From assembly GCA_034769895.1 (NCBI GenBank), contig CM068373.1, forward strand, positions 202,720,134-202,784,133: 64,000 bases of DNA, given 5' to 3'. Under the pieces are notes generated by a model, which saw only the letters and a program-made list of their open reading frames with translations, ran no database searches and was not told the origin of the DNA. Shown here piece by piece: positions 23,404 to 36,184 of the stretch (the first letter of the stretch is position 1; each line of letters starts with the position of its first letter). The position numbers and the translations under genes were made by a program. Origin of the DNA: Magicicada septendecula. Its lineage: Eukaryota; Arthropoda; Insecta; Hemiptera; Cicadidae.

Positions 23404-26400
23404 CTACTCAAAGTATTTTCTCAAAGAGCTCGCATGGTATTTACCGATCGTTTTCGTTCGGTCGAGCGTCGTAACGATAAACGTGTGAGGCGCGAGTTGT
23501 TGAGCCAACAGATAGGGACCATTATATAAACGAAAAAACTTTGCGGCCACATTTATGTCTCTTCGGCCTACAGGATTCGCCTTGAGCAGTACTTTCTCAC
23601 CTACTACAAAGTTCGTTAGTTTATGAGTAGTATTGAACTTGTCCGCCCTTTTTCGCCCTTTTTCAACTATTCTTTCCCTCACAAGTTGATTTTTACATTG
23701 CACCGGCAGAGGTAGATTATAAGTCTTTGGCCTACTTAAATAATTATTCCAAAACCTCTCTGGCGTGGTTCCAGAGTCTAATTCTGCTGGTGTGTATTCC
23801 GTGGTATCGTGATAACTCTCATTTATTGCCTTTTCGAAGAATGGTAAGAACTCGGGCCATTTACTTTGTTCCTTATAGCAATAGATACGGAACATTTTAC
23901 CGATTTCCCGATTCACCCTTTCGGCAAGGTTTCCCTGTGGTCGTCGTATCGAGGTTAGGACTGCTTTGATACCGTTACATTCCAGGGTGGCTGCCCAGTG
24001 TTTGTTTTGGAACTGCTGTCCCTGGTCACTAAGTACGTTCCTTATTGGTCCATGTTGTGGGATATACTTATTAAGTATAATATTTAAAACGGACTTTGTG
24101 GTGGGCCTAGGGATCGCATAAAGGCTAACTTTTTTAGTAAACACATCGACGCAAACTACCATGTGTTTTAGATTTCTGGTCGCCTTGGGTAATGGTCCCA
24201 GAAAGTCGATGGCGATCATCTGTCCCTTACCTTCCGTTATCACATTGGCCATGGGAACGTAAGTGTGCAAGTTTGGTACTTTCGCTGTTTGACATGGATA
24301 ACATGTTTTTAACAATTTCTTAACCCTACGGTACATGTTTGTAATTGTAAAATCCTCCTGCAATATTTTGACACATTTTACAGGAGATGCGTGCGCCATT
24401 TTTATATGTAAAGATTGTGTTATACACGCAAGCATCGCTGGAGACAATACCACTTTCCATTCGCCCTGTAACAATTTATACAATATATTGTCTTGTATAA
24501 GATAGTGAGGATTTGGGTGAGCTGCTAACATTAGCTTTTTAGCAAGGAGTGCGATGTTATCGTCCTGCTCGCGTCCTAAGTTCTGTAGCATATTAGTAGC
24601 TTCAGGCGCGACCGTGTATTGCATATTTAACACTCTCAACTCGTCAGCTGCTTCATATACCTCCTCCTTTTCTACGGGCGGATATCTACTTAGAGTGTCT
24701 GCGGTGGTATTCTCTGATCCTTTGCAATATTTAATAGTGAATGAGTACTCCTGAATAGCTAACACCCATCGTGTTAGTCGGGAATTTGCTAATCGACATT
24801 TTAATATAAACGATAACGCCTGATTATCAGTGTGGATCTCGAAATGGGTACCGTATAGGTAGTGTCTGAATTTTCTGAGTGCGTTTATTATGGCGAGTAT
24901 TTCTTTCTCAGAAGTACAATAGTGCAACTCAGCGCCTTTGAGCGTTCTATTGGCGTATGGTACAACATGAAGACTACCTTGTTCGTCTTCTTGGTGCAAC
25001 ACGGCGCCGATAGCGTACTCGCTAGCGTCAGTGTACATTACGTACTTCCTACCCTGCTGTGGATGGAACAATTGTAAATTAGATTGGAACAGGCCCTTAA
25101 CCCTCTCAAACGCATCGTTCTGTTCAGAACCCCATTTCCACTTTATATTTTTGCGTACCAGCTGTAGCAAGGGGACTGTATATTCGGCGTATTTGCTGGT
25201 GAATTTCCTGTAGTATCCCGTGAGTCCAAGGAATGCTCGCAGTGCTTTGAGGTTCTTGGGCACCGGGAACTCCACAATACTCCGGAGCTTTTCTGGGTCC
25301 GTACTGATACCTGTAGCTGAGATTATATGTCCCAGGAACTTCATTTGAGACTTTACAAACTCGCACTTGTGTAGTTTGAGCTTGATGTTGGCTAACCTCA
25401 GCTTCTGGAAGACGCTCCGCAGATGCTCGAAGTGTTCCTCCAACGTGCGGGATATGACGAGGATGTCATCAACGAATATTACAGTGTATGGGTCTACCTC
25501 AGGTCCTAGAGCTCTCTCGAGGCATCTTACAATCGCAGCGAGACTCGTGCTAAGGCCAAAAGGTACCACCTTGTGCTGATAGCATTTGTTATTGAATATA
25601 AATGCTGTATACTTACGATCTTGCTCACACAGCGGGACCTGCCAGAAGCTTGCTGTTAGATCTAACTTCGTGAGGTACCTGGCTCCTTCACATTTAATGA
25701 AGAGATCCTCCGCTGTCGGTGCGCAGTCAAACTCTTTCTCTACCAGACTGTTTAAGTTCCTCATATCCAGGCAGAGTCGGATTTCTCCAGTCTTCTTGCG
25801 GACGACCAGCAGTGGGTTGAGGAAGCTGCTATTAGATCTTTCAATAATATCTTCCTCCAACATCCGCTGTATCTCCTGCTGGACCTCGGCCTGGTATTTT
25901 ATAGGGACCTGGTAAATTCTCCTTATGAACTTCTCCGGCTCTGTGAGGTGGATTCTGTGTTCATACACTGACGAGATTGAGTGCTCTTCACTGAAGATAT
26001 CGCTGAATTCTTCTTGCAGCGACGACAATCTCCGTTCAGTTCGGGAATCTAAGGTTGTCTCTCCCTCTTCACATTCTTTATAATGAATTACTTGTTTTGG
26101 TGGCCGTGTGATTTTAATTGGGTCACCATGGTTTTGTGTGTGTGTATGTGTGTTCAATTTAAAAGTGTAACTAACATTGTCAATGGTACATTTTAATAAG
26201 TGTTCACTGGTGTTAATTTCCGCACGTATTTGTTCTAATACATCTACCCCCAATAACATATCACATATTAAATTGTTTATACCCACTACACACACTTCAA
26301 ATTGCACTTTGTCTAGCATGATAGTTAGATAGTATTGAGTGTCAATTTTTTCTTTTGTATCGGTAGCGGTTCGTATATAAAATTGATTGATTGGGAGTGA

Positions 26401-26727
26401 TGGGGCCGTACGAAAATATTTTTTATTGGCACGCAGGAACCTTTCACTGACGCCGGAAACAACGCTACCGGTATCCAACAAAATTTGTGTGGGAACGCTA
26501 TTGACAAAGGCGTGTAACACCGGACACGCCGCACTCACGGGCCTTTGTTGCGTGGGACCGGATTCTAGTAACGGATCCCTGACGTCCGGTGGGAACACAT
26601 TATTAACGGGCACACAAGTTACATAATTAAAAGTACACATTTCACACAATATATAATCCTTATAATTAACATGCTTATATTTACAAAATTTTGCAGAATT
26701 TATAGCGCGTCCTCGCTGGATGCGCAT
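23404..26727 (-). CDS. pol: Pol polyprotein of unit 3
   Basis: This is an intact 1107-codon copy. It has Ala at residue 406 and Gln at 813, the combination found in units 3 to 7. Active-site motifs are those described for unit 1. The frameshift heptamer lies at 26736-26742. Confidence 0.96.
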   Translation of the reverse strand: MRIQRGRAINSAKFCKYKHVNYKDYILCEMCTFNYVTCVPVNNVFPPDVRDPLLESGPTQQRPVSAACPVLHAFVNSVPTQILLDTGSVVSGVSERFLRANKKYFRTAPSLPINQFYIRTATDTKEKIDTQYYLTIMLDKVQFEVCVVGINNLICDMLLGVDVLEQIRAEINTSEHLLKCTIDNVSYTFKLNTHTHTQNHGDPIKITRPPKQVIHYKECEEGETTLDSRTERRLSSLQEEFSDIFSEEHSISSVYEHRIHLTEPEKFIRRIYQVPIKYQAEVQQEIQRMLEEDIIERSNSSFLNPLLVVRKKTGEIRLCLDMRNLNSLVEKEFDCAPTAEDLFIKCEGARYLTKLDLTASFWQVPLCEQDRKYTAFIFNNKCYQHKVVPFGLSTSLAAIVRCLERALGPEVDPYTVIFVDDILVISRTLEEHFEHLRSVFQKLRLANIKLKLHKCEFVKSQMKFLGHIISATGISTDPEKLRSIVEFPVPKNLKALRAFLGLTGYYRKFTSKYAEYTVPLLQLVRKNIKWKWGSEQNDAFERVKGLFQSNLQLFHPQQGRKYVMYTDASEYAIGAVLHQEDEQGSLHVVPYANRTLKGAELHYCTSEKEILAIINALRKFRHYLYGTHFEIHTDNQALSFILKCRLANSRLTRWVLAIQEYSFTIKYCKGSENTTADTLSRYPPVEKEEVYEAADELRVLNMQYTVAPEATNMLQNLGREQDDNIALLAKKLMLAAHPNPHYLIQDNILYKLLQGEWKVVLSPAMLACITQSLHIKMAHASPVKCVKILQEDFTITNMYRRVKKLLKTCYPCQTAKVPNLHTYVPMANVITEGKGQMIAIDFLGPLPKATRNLKHMVVCVDVFTKKVSLYAIPRPTTKSVLNIILNKYIPQHGPIRNVLSDQGQQFQNKHWAATLECNGIKAVLTSIRRPQGNLAERVNREIGKMFRIYCYKEQSKWPEFLPFFEKAINESYHDTTEYTPAELDSGTTPERFWNNYLSRPKTYNLPLPVQCKNQLVRERIVEKGRKRADKFNTTHKLTNFVVGEKVLLKANPVGRRDINVAAKFFRLYNGPYLLAQQLAPHTFIVTTLDRTKTIGKYHASSLRKYFE

Positions 26728-28282
26728 TTTGGCACGTTTTTTGTAGCTTGGTAATTTTTCGATTTATTGTTCGAGTTTTTATTGCCCTGGGAGTCGCTGT
26801 CTTTGGCAGTTGTATCAGCTTTGGCTAATTCGACCGTTTGAATCGCTCTAATTGGTGCCCCGTCGTTGCCCTTACCCTGCCCCTTTGGTCTACCAATATT
26901 TTGTTTACCCTTGTACTCAAAGGTTTTATTTGGCTGTTTTGACGGTGTTTGGGGTGGAGTAGAACTGGTACTCGGTCTTTGATCCGTTTGCTGATGGTAC
27001 TGTAGTCGCGTATTCTGCCCTTCATTATTTCGGCGAAAATCGGGATTATAACGCCACCCACCAAAATCAAAAACCGTCTCACTTTGGGACACTAGAATGA
27101 GGAGTTCGTCTACCGTGCGAATACCCTGCGTAAATACAGCAACTCTAATGTTATGATTAAAATGGTAGGCAAGCTTCGTGACTATGTCAATCTCCGCAAA
27201 TGCTGGGGTTAAATGCTTCGCGCGTTCGACCTGCTGGATTATATAATTTTCGGCGGTAATACCCATTTTCTTATCAAATCTGCCATATTCCAGTTCATTG
27301 CGCAGAAGTCTTTGGGTATGCGAGTTCCAGTACCGGCTTTCAAATTTTTGTTTGAACTCCGCGTATGTGGACACTCTATCGCCTTCAATGTTATACCACT
27401 TACGCGCCGAATCACGCATCGCGTTAACCACCCACTGTATTTTGTCTTGATCTTCTAGTCGGGAACCTACTCTACCCATTTCACTCTCACACGCTAATAA
27501 AATTCAATGGGGTTTTCGTTTTTTTCCCCCGTAAAATACACGCGATTTTTCTCGTCGACAGGACCTTGTACCAAAATATTAGGAGCAGATCTCCTCCGTA
27601 CCTCCTGTCGTACTTTCAAAATCTCGTCGTTTAACGTTTGTAAGACACTCTCTTTATTAGAGTCAATGTTAGATCGCGTCTCTACAATTGAAGCGTCTAA
27701 TTTATCTACTCGTCGTTGCGTTTCGGTCACGTCCGCGTGAATCTTTACCTCTAGGGATTCCATTTTTTTTGAAACCTCTTGGGTTTGCTTTTCGCAGCGG
27801 CTTATGTGGTCCTTGAACCGGCCCTCCATACGTGTTACTTGTTCAATAAACGATTTTTGCATAGTGGTCTCAAAAACCTTAAACCGTTCATTGATTTTAG
27901 TATCGACCGTATTTACTCTTTCGCCGATCTCAGCGACTTTCTCCGTTAATTGTTTATTACTCTCACCGATTTCTACGACTTAAGCGGTCAACTCGTTTAC
28001 GCTTTCGTCTATTTTCGCAGTTAATTCTTTACTACTTTCTTTATTGCTTTGCTTAATCTCGGCGTTTATGTCAGCGTTACTGCGTTCTAATGCTTCGGTT
28101 AGACTAACTCTTTGTGTTTCGATATTAGATTTTAATTCTGCGATATTTAGCTCAGCTTTGGCTGCACTCTGTTCAAATTTCGCGTCTATTTTCTCAAATC
28201 TCGAGTTCATATTAGCGGTCAAATCCGCACTCATTTTCTCGTTCATTTGCTGTATTTGTTTAAGTATTTTATCCATATCCAT
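26700..28282 (-). pseudogene. gag: gag of unit 3, interrupted
   Basis: It carries the shared TAA at codon 101 (27980-27982) and the one-base loss near codon 260. It also has a private A-to-T change near 27521 that turns an Asn into Lys just before the frameshift, so this unit has acquired its own mutation since duplication. Confidence 0.92.
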
Positions 28283-28674
28283 TTTAAATACACAACAATT
28301 TCAAATATAAAACAATTTAAAATACACAGAACAGTTTCAAATACACACAATAATTTCACTGTTGTACGAACACCAGTCACAAAACTCTTTGGGGATTGTT
28401 CAGTTGGACGCCAGCTGTTTTATAAAGTAAAACAGCAAAGTTTGTTTTAACGTGTGTAAATTAAATTTAAATTGATTTTAATTAATTTTCTCGAGCCCCA
28501 CGAGATTGGAGCGCCATTTATAACTTTATTACAAATGTGGCGTTTCAATCTCGTTGTGATTTAATTAATTTAATTCAATCGCGCCCCACGTTCCGGGCAA
28601 GCCATTTATAACTCTTGTTCGGAACGTGAATTCAATTTGATGTACGTTTGCCGGGCCCCACGTTGGCCGACATT
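28283..28674 (-). other. Leader of unit 3 with three tRNA-Lys-like motifs
   Basis: The motifs match unit 7, with the primer-site match at 28656-28672. No gene is seen. Confidence 0.72.
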
Positions 28675-30701
28675 TATAACTCTACTTCTATGCGTTATTG
28701 TTATGTCGTGTTGTGTGTGAGTACCTACCTGCTGTCTGATCTTGCAGATTCTTCCGACTAGGGCGTGTGGATTTTGGATTTGAAGTTCGCAAGCTAGTAA
28801 TCTCAAATTTATTACAACAACACACAAAATAGGTTACTTTAAAGGGGGAGAGTTTTGTGAGACTGGTAGGCTTTATCGTACAACAATAAAACACTGTTAT
28901 ATGGGGTAATAAAACGTTGTTTATTACTCCAACAACACACAAGAATAGAATGGTTATTATATTATGAATTTCTTACAGTCTAAACAATGAATCAATGTTT
29001 TTCGATTGGTCAATAGTCGAAAGAAATTGAACTCGTTCTTTGGCGAGTGAATTGCAATTTAAATTTTAATTTATTAATTTATTTGAATTTAATTAAATTT
29101 ATTTAATTAAATTGAATCTAAATGTTCATAAACAAAATATAAAACTCTGAAATTAATTAGAATAATTAATTAAAATAAATTAGACGTGACAGTCTAGTTC
29201 ACGTTATTTCATTTCTAGTGATTCTACTTCTGATATACTGCAGTATGATCTAAGATTAGATTGTCAGTTAAGATTTGTATAGCGCTTTTATACTACTTCT
29301 ATTTCTTAACTATAACTTAATAATGACTTAAACTGCTATACAGATTATCACAACGAATTTACTTTTTAATTACTAGAGTCTTTGCTTTTTGTTTGGTACC
29401 TGAATTATTTGAATTACAATGTTTTAATTGAAAAATAGAAAATTTGATCTGAAAAATAAATAAGTGGATTTTGCTTTCCTGTTACTGAAGAGGATGTCGT
29501 CCCGATTTGTCCCTCGTCGATTCGAGTCCTTGGTTAGAGAAAGTAATCTGCTTAGAACTGCTGGATTCGGTCGTGGAGTTCAAAATTCGGCAACACTCTG
29601 CTTCCTTGCTGTTTGTGAATATTTTAACGTCTGCTGCTGTCCGCTGGAACTGCTTCCTGTCCCTCGTCGATTCGCACGTTGCACGTCAGCGTGTGTGTGT
29701 GTGTGTGCTTCGTTCGGGTGGTCGCTCTGCTCGTCAGCTGTTCACCAATGATTTAGACGGCCTCTCTGCTGTATTCTTGAAGTCTGGTCTTGAAGTCTGG
29801 TGGATCTCTTGCGCTCTTGCGTGCTTATGACTAACTGGTAGTACACAATAAGCTTGGTTGATGTACTGAAGAGTATCTCGCCTTTATGCAACAATTACGA
29901 GCTATACAGATGATCTGTACTTAGTGTGTTCGTAATTGCGTGTGTGTTGACCACGTAGAGTCTTCTTGTTGATCTTCACCACTTTGGTTACTAGACGATC
30001 GAAGGACTACGTCTTAACTTCGTGAGTACTGGCAAAAGAGTGATCTTTCAGCCCATAAACACCTCGCTGGCCGGGGCTCGCGTCAAGTGATTTCATTGGC
30101 TGACACACTCTCCCTACTACATAAAATTTGAATTCCCTTGGTCCGTGAGAATGAAGTTAGGTTCCCACAGACGGAGAATTGATATTATTTCTAATATTAC
30201 TATCAGCGGAACTAATTTTGTCGCTCCGGATTTCCTGTGCTTATTTAATTTTCCAATAACTCGGTTGCAAACCAAGTTGTGTGAAATCTAAAATATACAA
30301 TCGGTCAGAAATTATTATCTTTATAACATACTAAAATCTCATTACTGTAACTCTATTTTTAAAGAAGTTATTCAATTATATTTAATTAACTCTTTCATTT
30401 GTTAATTATATCGCGTAAAATTTGCACATGCCATTATTAATATTTCGGTAAACATTTTGGCTATGTTGGATTTCGCCTTTATTTATTAGTTTCCAAGATA
30501 TTAATGATTAACAGTTTGGGTGTGGTCGCTTCCTTGTACAGCGAACTGATTACATAATGACCACGTGTGCGTTGCTTTACAAAGCATTATTTTCAACGCT
30601 CTACATTCAAATGGAGTTTTGACTGTTATATTTTATTTAAATATGCTTTCAGTATGCGGTAAACATATAACCCCAAATAGTTAATATTTGGTGCTGTTAT
30701 A
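28675..30701 (-). repeat. LTR 4 (shared by units 3 and 4)
   Basis: It is 2027 bp with TATAAC/GTTATA ends. It has a private one-base deletion near 29128 (GTTCATAAAC where the others read GTTCATGAAAC), which accounts for the 7902-bp period here. It has GGGGGAGAG like LTR 1. Confidence 0.85.
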
Positions 30702-31305
30702 TATTCCCACACCCGCTTAAAAAAAAAATGAATGTAATAATTACAGTTATTTTTTTTTTCTTAATCATTACACACATATTCTGTAATCACTATACTTATT
30801 ATCTATACATTGTACTACTTATTCAAAAGAAAAACATACATGTGTGTTAATGTTATTTCATTACATACAACTTAATTCTACATACACTTATTAACAATAT
30901 TACATTTGCAATCATTTGTGTATTAATGTTTTTAGAACGGCTGATATCTTTGTTTGTAAACAGTGGCGCGTGTGCAAAGGAATTTGCTGACAGTTTATTT
31001 ACAACCGTTATCGCCCGCTGCTGGCTAATTGCTTGACCTACTTTCAAATGTCGGTCAGGTAGTTATCGCGTGACGTAACCATTTCCTGCTGTGTGTTCGT
31101 TCGGTTCTACACGCCCGCTGTTTATCGCGATAGAAAAGCATTATTATTACTACACAAGCTATCTACAATTATTATTAATAATATTATGCATCACAAGTTA
31201 TTTATTTTAATTTTAATTATTATAATACAATTACTATTAACTCTAAATACTATTTATTTTTTTAAAGTCTTATTATTTCGTCGCGACGCGCTTTGGAATG
31301 CCATG
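30702..31305 (-). other. 3' non-coding region of unit 4 with polypurine tract
   Basis: The polypurine tract is at 30702-30718. It carries the CGCTGCTGG variant of units 4 to 7 but the A-tract form of units 1 to 3, so it is a transition between the two sequence groups. Confidence 0.72.
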
Positions 31306-34300
31306 CTACTCAAAGTATTTTCTCAAAGAGCTCGCATGGTATTTACCGATCGTTTTCGTTCGGTCGAGCGTCGTAACGATAAACGTGTGAGGCGCGAGTT
31401 GTTGAGCCAACAGATAGGGACCATTATATAAACGAAAAAACTTTGCGGCCACATTTATGTCTCTTCGGCCTACAGGATTCGCCTTGAGCAGTACTTTCTC
31501 ACCTACTACAAAGTTCGTTAGTTTATGAGTAGTATTGAACTTGTCCGCCCTTTTTCGCCCTTTTTCAACTATTCTTTCCCTCACAAGTTGATTTTTACAT
31601 TGCACCGGCAGAGGTAGATTATAAGTCTTTGGCCTACTTAAATAATTATTCCAAAACCTCTCTGGCGTGGTTCCAGAGTCTAATTCTGCTGGTGTGTATT
31701 CCGTGGTATCGTGATAACTCTCATTTATTGCCTTTTCGAAGAATGGTAAGAACTCGGGCCATTTACTTTGTTCCTTATAGCAATAGATACGGAACATTTT
31801 ACCGATTTCCCGATTCACCCTTTCGGCAAGGTTTCCCTGTGGTCGTCGTATCGAGGTTAGGACTGCTTTGATACCGTTACATTCCAGGGTGGCTGCCCAG
31901 TGTTTGTTTTGGAACTGCTGTCCCTGGTCACTAAGTACGTTCCTTATTGGTCCATGTTGTGGGATATACTTATTAAGTATAATATTTAAAACGGACTTTG
32001 TGGTGGGCCTAGGGATCGCATAAAGGCTAACTTTTTTAGTAAACACATCGACGCAAACTACCATGTGTTTTAGATTTCTGGTCGCCTTGGGTAATGGTCC
32101 CAGAAAGTCGATGGCGATCATCTGTCCCTTACCTTCCGTTATCACATTGGCCATGGGAACGTAAGTGTGCAAGTTTGGTACTTTCGCTGTTTGACATGGA
32201 TAACATGTTTTTAACAATTTCTTAACCCTACGGTACATGTTTGTAATTGTAAAATCCTCCTGCAATATTTTGACACATTTTACAGGAGATGCGTGCGCCA
32301 TTTTTATATGTAAAGATTGTGTTATACACGCAAGCATCGCTGGAGACAATACCACTTTCCATTCGCCCTGTAACAATTTATACAATATATTGTCTTGTAT
32401 AAGATAGTGAGGATTTGGGTGAGCTGCTAACATTAGCTTTTTAGCAAGGAGTGCGATGTTATCGTCCTGCTCGCGTCCTAAGTTCTGTAGCATATTAGTA
32501 GCTTCAGGCGCGACCGTGTATTGCATATTTAACACTCTCAACTCGTCAGCTGCTTCATATACCTCCTCCTTTTCTACGGGCGGATATCTACTTAGAGTGT
32601 CTGCGGTGGTATTCTCTGATCCTTTGCAATATTTAATAGTGAATGAGTACTCCTGAATAGCTAACACCCATCGTGTTAGTCGGGAATTTGCTAATCGACA
32701 TTTTAATATAAACGATAACGCCTGATTATCAGTGTGGATCTCGAAATGGGTACCGTATAGGTAGTGTCTGAATTTTCTGAGTGCGTTTATTATGGCGAGT
32801 ATTTCTTTCTCAGAAGTACAATAGTGCAACTCAGCGCCTTTGAGCGTTCTATTGGCGTATGGTACAACATGAAGACTACCTTGTTCGTCTTCTTGGTGCA
32901 ACACGGCGCCGATAGCGTACTCGCTAGCGTCAGTGTACATTACGTACTTCCTACCCTGCTGTGGATGGAACAATTGTAAATTAGATTGGAACAGGCCCTT
33001 AACCCTCTCAAACGCATCGTTCTGTTCAGAACCCCATTTCCACTTTATATTTTTGCGTACCAGCTGTAGCAAGGGGACTGTATATTCGGCGTATTTGCTG
33101 GTGAATTTCCTGTAGTATCCCGTGAGTCCAAGGAATGCTCGCAGTGCTTTGAGGTTCTTGGGCACCGGGAACTCCACAATACTCCGGAGCTTTTCTGGGT
33201 CCGTACTGATACCTGTAGCTGAGATTATATGTCCCAGGAACTTCATTTGAGACTTTACAAACTCGCACTTGTGTAGTTTGAGCTTGATGTTGGCTAACCT
33301 CAGCTTCTGGAAGACGCTCCGCAGATGCTCGAAGTGTTCCTCCAACGTGCGGGATATGACGAGGATGTCATCAACGAATATTACAGTGTATGGGTCTACC
33401 TCAGGTCCTAGAGCTCTCTCGAGGCATCTTACAATCGCAGCGAGACTCGTGCTAAGGCCAAAAGGTACCACCTTGTGCTGATAGCATTTGTTATTGAATA
33501 TAAATGCTGTATACTTACGATCTTGCTCACACAGCGGGACCTGCCAGAAGCTTGCTGTTAGATCTAACTTCGTGAGGTACCTGGCTCCTTCACATTTAAT
33601 GAAGAGATCCTCCGCTGTCGGTGCGCAGTCAAACTCTTTCTCTACCAGACTGTTTAAGTTCCTCATATCCAGGCAGAGTCGGATTTCTCCAGTCTTCTTG
33701 CGGACGACCAGCAGTGGGTTGAGGAAGCTGCTATTAGATCTTTCAATAATATCTTCCTCCAACATCCGCTGTATCTCCTGCTGGACCTCGGCCTGGTATT
33801 TTATAGGGACCTGGTAAATTCTCCTTATGAACTTCTCCGGCTCTGTGAGGTGGATTCTGTGTTCATACACTGACGAGATTGAGTGCTCTTCACTGAAGAT
33901 ATCGCTGAATTCTTCTTGCAGCGACGACAATCTCCGTTCAGTTCGGGAATCTAAGGTTGTCTCTCCCTCTTCACATTCTTTATAATGAATTACTTGTTTT
34001 GGTGGCCGTGTGATTTTAATTGGGTCACCATGGTTTTGTGTGTGTGTATGTGTGTTCAATTTAAAAGTGTAACTAACATTGTCAATGGTACATTTTAATA
34101 AGTGTTCACTGGTGTTAATTTCCGCACGTATTTGTTCTAATACATCTACCCCCAATAACATATCACATATTAAATTGTTTATACCCACTACACACACTTC
34201 AAATTGCACTTTGTCTAGCATGATAGTTAGATAGTATTGAGTGTCAATTTTTTCTTTTGTATCGGTAGCGGTTCGTATATAAAATTGATTGATTGGGAGT

Positions 34301-34629
34301 GATGGGGCCGTACGAAAATATTTTTTATTGGCACGCAGGAACCTTTCACTGACGCCGGAAACAACGCTACCGGTATCCAACAAAATTTGTGTGGGAACGC
34401 TATTGACAAAGGCGTGTAACACCGGACACGCCGCACTCACGGGCCTTTGTTGCGTGGGACCGGATTCTAGTAACGGATCCCTGACGTCCGGTGGGAACAC
34501 ATTATTAACGGGCACACAAGTTACATAATTAAAAGTACACATTTCACACAATATATAATCCTTATAATTAACATGCTTATATTTACAAAATTTTGCAGAA
34601 TTTATAGCGCGTCCTCGCTGGATGCGCAT
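31306..34629 (-). CDS. pol: Pol polyprotein of unit 4
   Basis: This is an intact 1107-codon copy, identical to the unit 3 protein as far as I can read. It is the last unit going right that lacks the 20-bp reverse-transcriptase deletion. The frameshift heptamer lies at 34638-34644. Confidence 0.96.
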   Translation of the reverse strand: MRIQRGRAINSAKFCKYKHVNYKDYILCEMCTFNYVTCVPVNNVFPPDVRDPLLESGPTQQRPVSAACPVLHAFVNSVPTQILLDTGSVVSGVSERFLRANKKYFRTAPSLPINQFYIRTATDTKEKIDTQYYLTIMLDKVQFEVCVVGINNLICDMLLGVDVLEQIRAEINTSEHLLKCTIDNVSYTFKLNTHTHTQNHGDPIKITRPPKQVIHYKECEEGETTLDSRTERRLSSLQEEFSDIFSEEHSISSVYEHRIHLTEPEKFIRRIYQVPIKYQAEVQQEIQRMLEEDIIERSNSSFLNPLLVVRKKTGEIRLCLDMRNLNSLVEKEFDCAPTAEDLFIKCEGARYLTKLDLTASFWQVPLCEQDRKYTAFIFNNKCYQHKVVPFGLSTSLAAIVRCLERALGPEVDPYTVIFVDDILVISRTLEEHFEHLRSVFQKLRLANIKLKLHKCEFVKSQMKFLGHIISATGISTDPEKLRSIVEFPVPKNLKALRAFLGLTGYYRKFTSKYAEYTVPLLQLVRKNIKWKWGSEQNDAFERVKGLFQSNLQLFHPQQGRKYVMYTDASEYAIGAVLHQEDEQGSLHVVPYANRTLKGAELHYCTSEKEILAIINALRKFRHYLYGTHFEIHTDNQALSFILKCRLANSRLTRWVLAIQEYSFTIKYCKGSENTTADTLSRYPPVEKEEVYEAADELRVLNMQYTVAPEATNMLQNLGREQDDNIALLAKKLMLAAHPNPHYLIQDNILYKLLQGEWKVVLSPAMLACITQSLHIKMAHASPVKCVKILQEDFTITNMYRRVKKLLKTCYPCQTAKVPNLHTYVPMANVITEGKGQMIAIDFLGPLPKATRNLKHMVVCVDVFTKKVSLYAIPRPTTKSVLNIILNKYIPQHGPIRNVLSDQGQQFQNKHWAATLECNGIKAVLTSIRRPQGNLAERVNREIGKMFRIYCYKEQSKWPEFLPFFEKAINESYHDTTEYTPAELDSGTTPERFWNNYLSRPKTYNLPLPVQCKNQLVRERIVEKGRKRADKFNTTHKLTNFVVGEKVLLKANPVGRRDINVAAKFFRLYNGPYLLAQQLAPHTFIVTTLDRTKTIGKYHASSLRKYFE

Positions 34630-36184
34630 TTTGGCACGTTTTTTGTAGCTTGGTAATTTTTCGATTTATTGTTCGAGTTTTTATTGCCCTGGGAGTCGCT
34701 GTCTTTGGCAGTTGTATCAGCTTTGGCTAATTCGACCGTTTGAATCGCTCTAATTGGTGCCCCGTCGTTGCCCTTACCCTGCCCCTTTGGTCTACCAATA
34801 TTTTGTTTACCCTTGTACTCAAAGGTTTTATTTGGCTGTTTTGACGGTGTTTGGGGTGGAGTAGAACTGGTACTCGGTCTTTGATCCGTTTGCTGATGGT
34901 ACTGTAGTCGCGTATTCTGCCCTTCATTATTTCGGCGAAAATCGGGATTATAACGCCACCCACCAAAATCAAAAACCGTCTCACTTTGGGACACTAGAAT
35001 GAGGAGTTCGTCTACCGTGCGAATACCCTGCGTAAATACAGCAACTCTAATGTTATGATTAAAATGGTAGGCAAGCTTCGTGACTATGTCAATCTCCGCA
35101 AATGCTGGGGTTAAATGCTTCGCGCGTTCGACCTGCTGGATTATATAATTTTCGGCGGTAATACCCATTTTCTTATCAAATCTGCCATATTCCAGTTCAT
35201 TGCGCAGAAGTCTTTGGGTATGCGAGTTCCAGTACCGGCTTTCAAATTTTTGTTTGAACTCCGCGTATGTGGACACTCTATCGCCTTCAATGTTATACCA
35301 CTTACGCGCCGAATCACGCATCGCGTTAACCACCCACTGTATTTTGTCTTGATCTTCTAGTCGGGAACCTACTCTACCCATTTCACTCTCACACGCTAAT
35401 AAAATTCAATGGGGTTTTCGTTATTTTCCCCCGTAAAATACACGCGATTTTTCTCGTCGACAGGACCTTGTACCAAAATATTAGGAGCAGATCTCCTCCG
35501 TACCTCCTGTCGTACTTTCAAAATCTCGTCGTTTAACGTTTGTAAGACACTCTCTTTATTAGAGTCAATGTTAGATCGCGTCTCTACAATTGAAGCGTCT
35601 AATTTATCTACTCGTCGTTGCGTTTCGGTCACGTCCGCGTGAATCTTTACCTCTAGGGATTCCATTTTTTTTGAAACCTCTTGGGTTTGCTTTTCGCAGC
35701 GGCTTATGTGGTCCTTGAACCGGCCCTCCATACGTGTTACTTGTTCAATAAACGATTTTTGCATAGTGGTCTCAAAAACCTTAAACCGTTCATTGATTTT
35801 AGTATCGACCGTATTTACTCTTTCGCCGATCTCAGCGACTTTCTCCGTTAATTGTTTATTACTCTCACCGATTTCTACGACTTAAGCGGTCAACTCGTTT
35901 ACGCTTTCGTCTATTTTCGCAGTTAATTCTTTACTACTTTCTTTATTGCTTTGCTTAATCTCGGCGTTTATGTCAGCGTTACTGCGTTCTAATGCTTCGG
36001 TTAGACTAACTCTTTGTGTTTCGATATTAGATTTTAATTCTGCGATATTTAGCTCAGCTTTGGCTGCACTCTGTTCAAATTTCGCGTCTATTTTCTCAAA
36101 TCTCGAGTTCATATTAGCGGTCAAATCCGCACTCATTTTCTCGTTCATTTGCTGTATTTGTTTAAGTATTTTATCCATATCCAT
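34602..36184 (-). pseudogene. gag: gag of unit 4, interrupted
   Basis: The shared lesions are a TAA at codon 101 (35882-35884) and the base loss near codon 260. It encodes the NIEGDR version of the Gag core seen in units 0 to 3, whereas units 5 to 7 encode NIVRDR. Confidence 0.92.
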